From an uncultured Alphaproteobacteria bacterium (GTDB taxonomy: Bacteria; Pseudomonadota; Alphaproteobacteria; Rs-D84): 8,949 nt of DNA. Within the stretch, counting starts at the first letter, position 1. Each line of letters starts with the position of its first letter. Of the stretch, positions 1 to 6,517 are shown one piece after another. Under the pieces are notes generated by a model. That model made no database searches. It was not told the origin of the DNA and was given only the letters and a program-made list of their open reading frames with translations. Both the position numbers and the translations under genes were made by a program. The stretch covers positions 1-8,949 of the forward strand of contig CAMZAC010000017.1 of NCBI GenBank assembly GCA_947304085.1, read 5' to 3'.

Positions 1-175
1 AATGTATTTTGTATTTTATTCCGCAAACAATGCGAACAAGCACCAGCACACCCCACGCATCAGCCAAGATAAAAGCCCGTTCTAATTTAGATGATATTAG
101 GCCTAACAATAATAGAGGACTCCAAATAATAAACCATGCAAATAAAAATAATTTAAACATAATAGTTCTTAACAT
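1..175 (-). CDS. plsC: PlsC-type 1-acyl-glycerol-3-phosphate acyltransferase, N-terminal part (cut by window edge)
   Basis: Only the first 58 codons are present; the gene continues beyond the left edge. The visible part has an N-terminal hydrophobic segment (about residues 7-27, ending in a Leu run), then a stretch of the type W-G-V-L-V-L-V-R and I-V-C-G-I-K-Y-K-I. This matches the region just before the HX4D catalytic motif in alphaproteobacterial lysophosphatidate acyltransferases, which make phosphatidate at the inner membrane. The HX4D motif itself is outside the window, so catalysis cannot be checked. The start at 175 is preceded by a GGAAGGA Shine-Dalgarno with 6-nt spacing that overlaps the stop codon of the upstream gene. 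A second in-frame ATG lies at 160. It is the last visible gene of the ftsE-ftsX-DUF218 operon, and this order is familiar from Alphaproteobacteria. The assignment rests on the short N-terminus plus the context. Confidence 0.72.
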   Translation of the reverse strand, partial: MLRTIMFKLFLFAWFIIWSPLLLLGLISSKLERAFILADAWGVLVLVRIVCGIKYKIH

Positions 176-178
176 ATT

Positions 179-688
179 TTATCCTTCCCTTATACCGAAC
201 AATGTGACAATGTATTTTACATACTCAATCGTCCAACGTTTTACACGAACTGGTGTCGGCATCGCAGAAAGCGATGCAGGACATGCGATTATGTCTGTAT
301 CTGGTAATTCTTGGCGTATCAAATATAAAGAGCGATTCATATGGTCTTCTGTGGTGACTATTACAATACGACCTAAATTTTGCGTTTGAACAATGTTTTT
401 GATGGCCAATGCGTTTTGATATGTTGATTTTGATTTCGATTCAACGATCACGTGTTTTTGATTTAGGATATTAGTTGCGCCTGCACCGATAATATATAGT
501 TTACCATAATTCAATGTTTCCAACTTTTTTAACGCATAGGGAATTCTGCGAACGTCCCCAGTTAATACGAAAATATTATCGTTTTCTAACAAATGCTCAC
601 ATTTTTGTGGTGTTGTTGACTTGAATATGAATCCGCCAAAAACAAAGCAGAATAATAATATCAAAGATATAGGGATATATTTCATCAT
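179..688 (-). CDS. YdcF/SanA-like DUF218 domain protein, membrane-anchored
   Basis: A 169-aa protein with an N-terminal hydrophobic anchor (about residues 4-23) and one DUF218 (YdcF-like) domain. Family landmarks are visible: the first strand with V-L-T-G (41-44) followed by RR, the I-I-G-A-G turn (67-71), E84 with S-K-S-T-Y-Q-N-A (86-93), and V-T-T-E-D-H-M-x-R-S (111-120). The domain probably sits on the periplasmic side. The family is linked to envelope functions, but the reaction is not established, and I assign no specific substrate. The first ATG overlaps the ftsX stop by 4 bp (ATGA), and a second ATG follows immediately. The ribosome-binding site is weak, so translation is probably coupled to ftsX. 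The plsC start lies 3 bp after its stop. This gene order suggests a role in envelope or lipid metabolism coordinated with division, which is inference. Confidence 0.82.
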   Translation of the reverse strand: MMKYIPISLILLFCFVFGGFIFKSTTPQKCEHLLENDNIFVLTGDVRRIPYALKKLETLNYGKLYIIGAGATNILNQKHVIVESKSKSTYQNALAIKNIVQTQNLGRIVIVTTEDHMNRSLYLIRQELPDTDIIACPASLSAMPTPVRVKRWTIEYVKYIVTLFGIREG

Positions 689-1524
689 TTGCCAGATAAT
701 ATTTTAATTGTAGTTTTTTTAGTGATATATACAGAAAACACAATAATCGCAATTGTTAACATAAATAGTGCAAACCATGCGCCGCCAGATAAAGATAGAG
801 TTGCCAATAAACCAACGCGTGCAGAACGTGCAGATGCTAATATTAACATCAATATTGGTGTTGCAATTAAAAAACCAATTAAACAGCCAACCGTGCTGAT
901 TTTTGCAACAATAATCTGCATTTGTTTTGCAATAAATTTATCTGTTGCACCAACTTGGTTTAATATTTCTAATTCATGTTTGTGCAACATTGCTATATTT
1001 CTTGAAATGTAAGATATACATATACCAATAGAGACCAAAATTAAGATTAATACAAATGATGTTATTGATACTAGCTTCCAACCAGCAGTCATAGATGGCT
1101 TTAATGCAGCTGTATGGGTTAAGAATTTTGCTTTTGGTGTAATTTGTTGTTTTAATGATTCAATGTCCAAAGCATCTTTTACGCGAATTTCAAAAAGTTG
1201 CGGTAAATAGTTTTGTATTTTTGCACCGCTTGAAATCCATGGTTGCATTATTCGTTCCATTTCAGATTTTGTTATCTCTTTAATCGATTCGATTTTGTCT
1301 GAATTTGAATCAAATATTTTTTTTATCGTGGCTGTGTTATCAAGATTTGTTATTTGAACAGTTACATATTTATTCCATTGATTGTTCCATTGTGTGACAC
1401 CGGTGCCAATTGCAAGTGCAATACCAAAAGCCAATACAGATAAAAAGGTCAATATAGATATAACAACAGTCATAAATATGGATTGTTCACGGACTAACGA
1501 AAATACAAGAGTTTTTTTCTTCAT
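685..1524 (-). CDS. ftsX: Cell-division ABC transporter permease FtsX
   Basis: A 279-aa integral membrane protein with FtsX architecture: a short basic cytoplasmic N-terminus, TM1 (about 16-40), a periplasmic domain of about 110 residues (41-150), then TM2 (about 152-174), TM3 (about 206-230) and TM4 (about 246-267). Between TM2 and TM3 is the cytoplasmic coupling stretch with H-E-L-E-I-L-N-Q-V-G-A-T (183-194), typical of FtsX/MacB-type permeases, where E-I-L-x-x-x-G-A contacts the ATPase. FtsEX does not pump a substrate; in the family it transmits ATP hydrolysis across the inner membrane to activate peptidoglycan hydrolases at the septum. The ATG shares one base with the ftsE stop (TAATG) and has a GGAAA Shine-Dalgarno inside the end of ftsE, consistent with coupled synthesis of the two subunits. 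Length is close to the usual for Alphaproteobacteria. Confidence 0.92.
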   Translation of the reverse strand: MKKKTLVFSLVREQSIFMTVVISILTFLSVLAFGIALAIGTGVTQWNNQWNKYVTVQITNLDNTATIKKIFDSNSDKIESIKEITKSEMERIMQPWISSGAKIQNYLPQLFEIRVKDALDIESLKQQITPKAKFLTHTAALKPSMTAGWKLVSITSFVLILILVSIGICISYISRNIAMLHKHELEILNQVGATDKFIAKQMQIIVAKISTVGCLIGFLIATPILMLILASARSARVGLLATLSLSGGAWFALFMLTIAIIVFSVYITKKTTIKILSGK

Positions 1525-2321
1525 TATGCGTTTCCAATATCTTCAAATTGTTTTGAAATCTGCGAAAAATAATTTTGTGTTTGTTGTGGTTTTGGACCTT
1601 TCCATTTTCTTATTGATTCGGTACCATTTGTGTTTTCATTACCGATACCAGAAAAAGCAACATGATGATTTTCAACCATTATTACGGGAAAGTGGTATGT
1701 TTCTAGTAGTTTTTGATTGTGTGTTGCCAAAATGATAGTCGTTCCAAATGTTTTATTCATCTGAATAAATAATTCCATAAGTCGTGATGCGTTTTCATCG
1801 TCTAAATTTCCAGTTGGTTCGTCGGCTAGTAAAATAGATGGTTGGATGATAATTGCGCGTGCAACAGATACGCGTTGTTGTTGTCCACCACTTAATTCTT
1901 TTGGATATGCGTTCGCATATTTTCCCAAACCAACCCATTCCAATGTTTTTGTCACCAGTTTTTTTATTTTATCATTTGGAAAACCACGAACCCGCAAAGG
2001 CAATGCCACGTTTTCGAAAACAGTCATATGTGAAATCAAAGAATATTCTTGAAATACAATTGCCATTTTGTGTCGCAGAGCAGAAATATCATCACGAGAC
2101 AAGTCGCTACATTCTTGACCAAACAATTTAATTTGCCCTTTGGATGGTTTGTGTAATTGATAAATTAAACGCAACAATGTTGTCTTGCCGGCCCCGCTGG
2201 CGCCCGTCAGGAAATAAAAAGCACCACTGCTGATGTTAAAGGATACGTCTGATAAAACATCATGACCGTTTTCATAACTTGTAGATACATTTGCAAAAGA
2301 TATTATGTTTTTGCCTTCCAT
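1524..2321 (-). CDS. ftsE: Cell-division ABC transporter ATP-binding protein FtsE
   Basis: A 265-aa ABC ATPase with a full set of motifs: Walker A G-A-S-G-A-G-K-T-T (40-48), Q-loop F-Q-E-Y (90-93), signature L-S-G-G-Q-Q-Q-R (143-150), Walker B I-L-L-A-D-E-P (163-169), D-loop around N172-D175 and switch His in A-T-H-N (199-202). The S-G-A-G-K-T-T-L-L-R-L-I-Y region and the adjoining ftsX gene identify it as FtsE rather than a generic LolD/MacB ATPase. It acts on the cytoplasmic face with FtsX. FtsE proteins are usually about 220-230 aa; here roughly 40 extra residues follow the last ATPase strand, polar and Gln-rich (P-K-P-Q-Q-T-Q-N region). It is first in its operon. No Shine-Dalgarno precedes the ATG, and a good -10 box lies only 9 nt upstream, so the mRNA may be leaderless. 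Confidence 0.93.
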   Translation of the reverse strand: MEGKNIISFANVSTSYENGHDVLSDVSFNISSGAFYFLTGASGAGKTTLLRLIYQLHKPSKGQIKLFGQECSDLSRDDISALRHKMAIVFQEYSLISHMTVFENVALPLRVRGFPNDKIKKLVTKTLEWVGLGKYANAYPKELSGGQQQRVSVARAIIIQPSILLADEPTGNLDDENASRLMELFIQMNKTFGTTIILATHNQKLLETYHFPVIMVENHHVAFSGIGNENTNGTESIRKWKGPKPQQTQNYFSQISKQFEDIGNA

Positions 2322-2330
2322 AATGAAAAC

Positions 2331-2359
2331 ATCATAGTAAAAATTTTTTATTCGGGCAA
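2331..2359 (-). promoter_or_regulatory. Promoter for the ftsE-ftsX-DUF218-plsC operon
   Basis: Reading the minus strand, TTGCCC (2359-2354), a 17-bp spacer and TATGAT (2336-2331) form a close sigma-70 match. The -10 box ends 9 nt before the ftsE ATG, so the expected transcription start is about 2-3 nt upstream of the start codon. There is no room for a Shine-Dalgarno and none is seen. Predicted by eye only. Confidence 0.6.
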
Positions 2360-2379
2360 GAGCTTTATAAAATAATTTT

Positions 2380-2408
2380 TTGGCAAAAAGGATGTTTCAT
2401 GATAAAAT
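2380..2408 (+). promoter_or_regulatory. Promoter for the outer-membrane barrel gene
   Basis: TTGGCA (2380-2385), a 17-bp spacer and TAAAAT (2403-2408) form a strong sigma-70 match. Transcription would begin near 2415, giving a leader of about 29 nt before the ATG at 2444. It is divergent from the ftsE promoter, with the two -35 boxes about 20 bp apart, so a single regulator bound here could affect both. Confidence 0.62.
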
Positions 2409-2428
2409 ACCATGTGTACAGGTGGAAC

Positions 2429-2435
2429 AGGAGGA
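2429..2435 (+). promoter_or_regulatory. Ribosome binding site deciding the barrel-protein start
   Basis: AGGAGGA is followed by 8 nt and then ATG at 2444. It is the strongest Shine-Dalgarno in the window. It favours 2444 over the in-frame ATG at 2399, which lies upstream of the predicted transcription start and would put a basic stretch in front of the signal peptide. Confidence 0.8.
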
Positions 2436-2443
2436 AGCATATT

Positions 2444-3145
2444 ATGCAAAAGTGTTTGTTGTGTGCTGTATTGGCGGTGTTGATGCCTTGTGTTGCGTTT
2501 GCAAATCCGTCAGGAAGCTATTCCGTGATTACAAAACATGGTAGTGAAACAAGTATAAATTATCGTCGGCGATCTGAACCATTTAAAATGTATGTCAGTG
2601 CACATGCTGATTTGTCTTTTTTGAGTTGGAAAAACGAATATAAGTATAACGATATGACTGGGGAAGATAATTTTAATTATGAATCTCTTGTTGGTGCAGA
2701 TGTGGCGCTCGGTCGTGAATTTGATAAAAATTGGCGTGCAGATTTAGAGTTAGGATATATTGGTAATTATTCTGAACAAGAAACGGAATATTATACCGAT
2801 TATTTGACAGAAAAAACTGATTTCAACCTGAGCACAATTTATGCCACAGCAAATGGTTATTATAATTTTGGTTTTGGGGTATATGGTGGGTTAGGTGTTG
2901 GTATGGCCGTAGTTAAAACTTCTTTAAATCATACCGCGTTAGTAGGTGTATCAAAGGTAAATTTTTCGCCAATGGGGGTGGTTATGTTTGGTTGGACAGA
3001 TAAGATTGCTGAGAATCTAAATTTAGATATAAGGTACCGTTTTGCAGCATTTTCTGGTTCAACAGCAAATTACATTGATGTTGAAACAAAAATTGGTTGG
3101 ATAAAGGCTAATTCTGTTTCAATTGGGGTTCGGTACGAATTTTGA
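2444..3145 (+). CDS. Secreted outer-membrane beta-barrel protein (OMP_b-brl-like)
   Basis: A 233-aa protein with a clear Sec signal peptide: M-Q-K, a hydrophobic core to about residue 16, and A-F-A before a cleavage site near residue 20. The mature part is rich in alternating hydrophobic/polar strands with many Tyr, Gly and aromatic residues (for example 84-91, 100-108, 136-157, 193-203, 222-233). It ends in R-Y-E-F; a C-terminal Phe is the usual BAM recognition signal. About eight strands would fit its size, similar to small OmpA/OmpW-like barrels or alphaproteobacterial surface antigens. I cannot choose the family from sequence alone, and its function is unknown (structural protein, porin-like or surface antigen). 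The Cys at 16 is not in a valid lipobox. It is probably monocistronic; the next gene is convergent. I see no convincing terminator in the 33-bp gap. Confidence 0.8.
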   Translation: MQKCLLCAVLAVLMPCVAFANPSGSYSVITKHGSETSINYRRRSEPFKMYVSAHADLSFLSWKNEYKYNDMTGEDNFNYESLVGADVALGREFDKNWRADLELGYIGNYSEQETEYYTDYLTEKTDFNLSTIYATANGYYNFGFGVYGGLGVGMAVVKTSLNHTALVGVSKVNFSPMGVVMFGWTDKIAENLNLDIRYRFAAFSGSTANYIDVETKIGWIKANSVSIGVRYEF

Positions 3146-3178
3146 TAATGACCATTAACACATATGGTTCTGGGGTGT

Positions 3179-3751
3179 TTACATAACAGTAATAATTAAT
3201 AATCCCAGCAATGCAAACACAATTGCACAAATAGTTAATTGCCAAGAATATTTGTTTATTATGCGATTAGCTTTTTCTTGAAAGCGCCAGAGCAGCGCAC
3301 CGACAAGTGCAAAACGAGCAGTTCTGAATATCGCAGATACACCCAAAAAAATTAAAACGGGGTACTGTAAAAAGCCGGCGCATAATGCCAGTAGTTTGTA
3401 CGGAATAGGTGTGATTGCAGTTAATATTATTATCATGATTCCATACTTGTTAAATAATGTTTGAGTTAATTCAAATTTTTCAGGTGTTGCAAAATTATTT
3501 ATTAACCACATACCGACCGTATCAAATAGCCACAGTCCAATCATATAAGTAATTAATCCGCCAACTATTGATCCAAATGCTGCCGCTGTTGTTATAGGGA
3601 CGGCGCGTTTTTTGTTTGCGACAATCGCAGGGGTCATGAATACTTCGGGGGGAATAAACAAAAATATAGATTCAAAGATTGTCATAATGAACACAACCCA
3701 CGCATACCATGGTTGTGCCGCTTTATCAAGAATACGTGTCACAAGTTTCAT
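3179..3751 (-). CDS. YqaA-type DedA/VTT-domain membrane protein
   Basis: A 190-aa polytopic inner-membrane protein of the SNARE-associated/VTT (DedA-like) superfamily, closest in style to YqaA. Landmarks are F-E-S (26-28), I-P-P-E (33-36), G-S-I-V-G-G (60-65), the conserved T-P-I-P-Y-K (114-119) and F-R-T-A-R-F (142-147). Hydrophobic segments lie near 15-35, 52-75, 105-125, 130-155 and 170-190. DedA relatives are implicated in lipid recycling (flippase-like) and proton-motive-force homeostasis; the exact role of YqaA members is not known. I chose the ATG at 3751 because it gives the usual family N-terminus. A TTG at 3787 would add 12 residues, has no Shine-Dalgarno, and coincides with the -35 box of the predicted promoter. 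With the 3751 start the mRNA is probably leaderless. Confidence 0.85.
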   Translation of the reverse strand: MKLVTRILDKAAQPWYAWVVFIMTIFESIFLFIPPEVFMTPAIVANKKRAVPITTAAAFGSIVGGLITYMIGLWLFDTVGMWLINNFATPEKFELTQTLFNKYGIMIIILTAITPIPYKLLALCAGFLQYPVLIFLGVSAIFRTARFALVGALLWRFQEKANRIINKYSWQLTICAIVFALLGLLIITVM

Positions 3752-3758
3752 AAACAGG

Positions 3759-3787
3759 ATGATAGAATATTTGATGTAATTGCGCAA
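3759..3787 (-). promoter_or_regulatory. Promoter for the YqaA-type gene
   Basis: On the minus strand, TTGCGC (3787-3782), a 17-bp spacer and TATCAT (3764-3759) are followed by 7 nt and the ATG at 3751. Transcription would start at or within a base or two of the ATG. No Shine-Dalgarno is present. Predicted by eye. Confidence 0.5.
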
Positions 3788-3805
3788 GCACTATAAATAA
3801 TTTAC

Positions 3806-3834
3806 TTGTTTTTTTGGATATACATGTGTATCAT
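3806..3834 (+). promoter_or_regulatory. Promoter for the rbfA-lepA operon
   Basis: TTGTTT (3806-3811), a 17-bp spacer and TATCAT (3829-3834) are followed by an expected start near 3841. This leaves a leader of about 28 nt containing AAAAGG (3856-3861), 7 nt before the rbfA ATG. It is back-to-back with the promoter of the YqaA-type gene. Confidence 0.55.
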
Positions 3835-3868
3835 TGCCGCATACGAAACCAGTGTAAAAGGTATTTTT

Positions 3869-4219
3869 ATGATAAAAAAAGCGAACAATTCAAACAGAGG
3901 TGAAAAAATTGCTAGCAAAGTGCAAATGCTGGTTGCGGATATTTTACAACGCCAATTTTCAGAGGATGCTTTAATTCGGGGAGTGTCGCTGGTTGGAGCG
4001 GAATCACGTGGTGGAATGCAGTTTGTAAAATTGTTTTTCTATGCTCGCGACAATGCTGTTGCGACTCAAAAGCGTCTTGACGAAATAACTAAGATGGTGC
4101 GTTTTTTTCTGGCACAAAAAATTAATCAGAAATATGTTCCTGAAATTAGATTTGTTTATGACGACACATTAGAACGTGCAAACAGAATCGAAAACCTTTT
4201 GAATAATATAGATAAATAG
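3869..4219 (+). CDS. rbfA: 30S ribosome-binding factor RbfA
   Basis: A 116-aa protein with the KH-like fold pattern of RbfA: the N-terminal helix R-G-E-K-I-A-S-K-V-Q (10-19) and L-V-A-D-I-L (21-26), a strand with V-K-L-F-F-Y (53-58), and the C-terminal signature V-P-E-I-R-F-V-Y-D-D-T (90-100) followed by an I-E-N-L-L helix. RbfA is a cold-shock-associated assembly factor that binds the 30S subunit and supports 16S rRNA 5' end maturation. The start at 3869 has AAAAGG 7 nt upstream and lies downstream of the predicted transcription start; an upstream in-frame TTG at 3806 falls inside the promoter. It sits 17 bp before lepA. In many bacteria rbfA is in the nusA-infB operon, so its pairing with lepA is notable. 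Confidence 0.92.
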   Translation: MIKKANNSNRGEKIASKVQMLVADILQRQFSEDALIRGVSLVGAESRGGMQFVKLFFYARDNAVATQKRLDEITKMVRFFLAQKINQKYVPEIRFVYDDTLERANRIENLLNNIDK

Positions 4220-4236
4220 TGATTGGATGAAAATAA

Positions 4237-6030
4237 ATGAAACAAAGTCATATCAGAAATTTTTCTATTGTTGCACATATTGATCATGGTAAATCAACTT
4301 TGTCAGACAGGTTGATAGAATATACCGGTGGCCTGGAATCGCGTGAAATGAAAGCGCAAGTTTTAGATTCTATGGATATAGAACGTGAGCGTGGTATCAC
4401 AATCAAGGCGCAAACTGTGCGTTTAAAATATACAGCGAAAAATGGTGAAACCTATCAGTTGAATTTAATGGATACCCCAAGACATGTTGATTTTTCCTAT
4501 GAGGTTTCACGCAGTTTGGCTGCGTGTGAGGGTGCTATTGTCTTGGTCGATGCAACCCAAGGTGTCCAAGCACAAACTTTGGCAAATGCATATTTGGCAT
4601 TGGATAATGATTTAGAAATGTTGCCTGTATTGAATAAAATAGATTTACCATCAAGCGATGTCAAAGCAACACGCGAACAAATTGCAGATGTTATCGGGAT
4701 GGATGCTTCAAATGCGTTGTGTGTATCAGGTAAAACAGGAGCGGGCGTTCCGGAATTATTAGAAGAAATTGTAAATAAATTACCTGCGCCCAGTGGTGAT
4801 GAAAATGCACCTACGCGTGCATTGTTGGTTGATTCTTGGTATGATTCTTATTTGGGTGTTGTTGTTTTGGTGCGTGTGGTAGATGGCGAATTAAGATGTG
4901 GGCAAAAAATTAAATTTATCGCCACTGGTGCAGAATATGTTGTTGAAAAAGTTGGTTATTTTACCCCAAAAATGGAAAATGTTAATAATCTGTCTACAGG
5001 TGAAATCGGGTTCATAATTACAGGTATGAAAACAATTCATGATTGTAAGGTGGGCGACACAATTTGTGATGCTAAAAGCGATGTTGAACCGTTGCCTGGC
5101 TTCAAACCATCTGTGCCAGTTGTGTTTTCAAGTTTCTTTCCAGTAGAAGCAAATGATTATCCTGATTTGCGCGAAGGTGCAGAAAAACTGGCTTTAAACG
5201 ATGCGTCTTTTGTGTTTACAATCGAAAAGTCTTCTGCGTTGGGTTTTGGTTTGCGTTGCGGATTTCTTGGTTTGTTGCATATGGAAATTATCAGCGAAAG
5301 ATTAAACCGTGAATTTAATCTCAGTCTAATTAATACTGTGCCAAGTGTGCTTTATAAAATTCACTTGCGCGATGGTTCTGTAATGGATTTGGAAAATCCT
5401 GCAGATATGCCAGACATAACACGAATCGAATCAATAGAGGAGCCATGGGTTCGCGCGACAATAATGATGCCAGATAAATATCTAGGTGCGATAATGGAAC
5501 TTTGTGCATCGCGTCGTGGTGTTCAGGAAAATATTTCTTATGTTGGTAATCGTGCTGTGTTGGTATATCAATTACCATTATCGGAAATAGTGTTTGATTT
5601 TTATGACAGGGTTAAATCTTTGTCTTCTGGATATGCGTCTTTTGATTATGTGTTATATGATTATCGAATATCTGATTTGGTCAAGGTGACTATATTGGTT
5701 AATGATGAAAATGTAGAACCTTTGTCGTTCTTGTGTCATCGTTCGGTTGCTGAAAAACGTGGCAGACAAATAGTTGAAAAGTTAAAAGATTTAATACCAA
5801 GACATCAATTTAAAATTCCTTTGCAGGCTGCTATTGGTGGCAAAATAATCGCACGTGAAACGATTGCTGCATATCGAAAAGATGTGACTGCGAAATGTTA
5901 TGGTGGCGATATTACTCGCAAAAGAAAATTGTTAGAAAAACAAAAAGAAGGAAAGAAACGGTTGCGGACTTTTGGTAATGTTGAAATACCACAGACCGCT
6001 TTTATCAATGCTTTAAAAGTTGGAGAATAA
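4237..6030 (+). CDS. lepA: Elongation factor 4 (LepA), with an altered G3 motif
   Basis: A 597-aa translational GTPase, full length for the family (about 600). The G domain shows G1 A-H-I-D-H-G-K-S-T (13-21), switch [11 protein letters not shown] (50-59), G4 N-K-I-D (133-136) and G5 as S-G-K (164-166; more often S-A-K). Domains II, III and V follow. The LepA-specific C-terminal domain is complete, with [14 protein letters not shown] and [11 protein letters not shown]. LepA binds ribosomes and has been tied to back-translocation, stress and 30S assembly; it is usually dispensable. The oddity is in G3: D79-T-P-R82-H83 instead of D-T-P-G-H. The Gly normally contacts the GTP gamma-phosphate, so Arg here should impair GTPase switching; the codon is AGA, one transition from GGA. 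The predicted catalytic H83 is kept. It may be a real variant or a sequence error. Confidence 0.95.
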   Translation: MKQSHIRNFSIVAHIDHGKSTLSDRLIEYTGGLESREMKAQVLDSMDIERERGITIKAQTVRLKYTAKNGETYQLNLMDTPRHVDFSYEVSRSLAACEGAIVLVDATQGVQAQTLANAYLALDNDLEMLPVLNKIDLPSSDVKATREQIADVIGMDASNALCVSGKTGAGVPELLEEIVNKLPAPSGDENAPTRALLVDSWYDSYLGVVVLVRVVDGELRCGQKIKFIATGAEYVVEKVGYFTPKMENVNNLSTGEIGFIITGMKTIHDCKVGDTICDAKSDVEPLPGFKPSVPVVFSSFFPVEANDYPDLREGAEKLALNDASFVFTIEKSSALGFGLRCGFLGLLHMEIISERLNREFNLSLINTVPSVLYKIHLRDGSVMDLENPADMPDITRIESIEEPWVRATIMMPDKYLGAIMELCASRRGVQENISYVGNRAVLVYQLPLSEIVFDFYDRVKSLSSGYASFDYVLYDYRISDLVKVTILVNDENVEPLSFLCHRSVAEKRGRQIVEKLKDLIPRHQFKIPLQAAIGGKIIARETIAAYRKDVTAKCYGGDITRKRKLLEKQKEGKKRLRTFGNVEIPQTAFINALKVGE

Positions 6031-6034
6031 AAAT

Positions 6035-6508
6035 ATGACAATAAAACAAGATTGGGAAAATTTAAGTAAATCAATCGATGAATTAAGAATAGCAAAGAAA
6101 AACAAGAAGGTGTTTATTGAAAATTTCGCGAAAAATTGCGTAATTACTGAATATTGGCAAAATTATCTTAATGGTTTATCTATTGAAAAAAGTGTTTCGA
6201 AGATTATTGATGAAAAACAAAGAGAAAACAAAGCCTTTCAATTACGTTCTACTTCGTGTTTTTATAAAGTAAAAGACCCAAAGGTAGAAACGAAGTACGA
6301 ATCGCAATTTGAAATCCAAAAATGCGGAAATGTCCGTTTCGGCGGAACAGTTTTAGATGGTTGTTGCAGCAATTGTGAACATTATGGTGATATAAAGCTT
6401 TTTGCAACAGTAGAGGAACGTTTGCAACAAGCCAAAACATACAGAAACAAGGCAACACTTAAATTGTTATCTAATTTCTTGCCGTTTTTGAAAGAATATA
6501 ACAAATAG
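6035..6508 (+). CDS. Hypothetical protein with a CX12CCX2C cluster
   Basis: A 157-aa soluble protein that I do not recognise. The start at 6035 has GGAG (6022-6025), inside the end of lepA, 9 nt upstream; a TTG at 6020 is less likely. It begins 4 bp after the lepA stop, so it is probably in the lepA operon. The N-terminal 70 residues look helical and charged, with about 22 Lys in the whole protein. A central part that looks beta-like carries C75 and then C97, C110, C111 and C114, with H116, in the context D-G-C-C-S-N-C-E-H-Y. A C-terminal helix rich in Leu, Lys and Arg follows (about 125-157). The Cys/His cluster could bind zinc or be redox-active, which is inference from spacing only. There is no signal peptide or membrane segment. 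It may have arrived with, or work with, the next gene. Confidence 0.7.
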   Translation: MTIKQDWENLSKSIDELRIAKKNKKVFIENFAKNCVITEYWQNYLNGLSIEKSVSKIIDEKQRENKAFQLRSTSCFYKVKDPKVETKYESQFEIQKCGNVRFGGTVLDGCCSNCEHYGDIKLFATVEERLQQAKTYRNKATLKLLSNFLPFLKEYNK

Positions 6509-6517
6509 GTATTACTT

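Noticed and set aside
689..1012. Plus-strand reading frame opposite ftsX
   Set aside because: It is antisense to a clear membrane protein with low-complexity translated sequence typical of a shadow frame.
2399..2443. Upstream in-frame ATG adding 15 residues to the barrel protein
   Set aside because: It lies upstream of the predicted transcription start, has no Shine-Dalgarno, and would place a basic stretch before a clean signal peptide; the ATG at 2444 has AGGAGGA.
2486..2497. Lipobox in the barrel protein (L-M-P-C)
   Set aside because: Pro before Cys is not accepted by lipoprotein signal peptidase, and A-F-A a few residues later is a better signal peptidase I site.
3149..3167. ACCAT/ATGGT inverted repeat between the convergent genes as a terminator
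   Set aside because: The stem is 5 bp with an 8-nt loop and no T-run on either strand.
3806..3868. TTG start extending RbfA by 21 residues
   Set aside because: It coincides with the -35 box of the predicted promoter; the ATG at 3869 has a proper ribosome-binding site and the family N-terminus.
5330..5578. Minus-strand reading frame within lepA
   Set aside because: It lies wholly inside a conserved coding region, has no recognisable domain and no promoter; it is a shadow of lepA.
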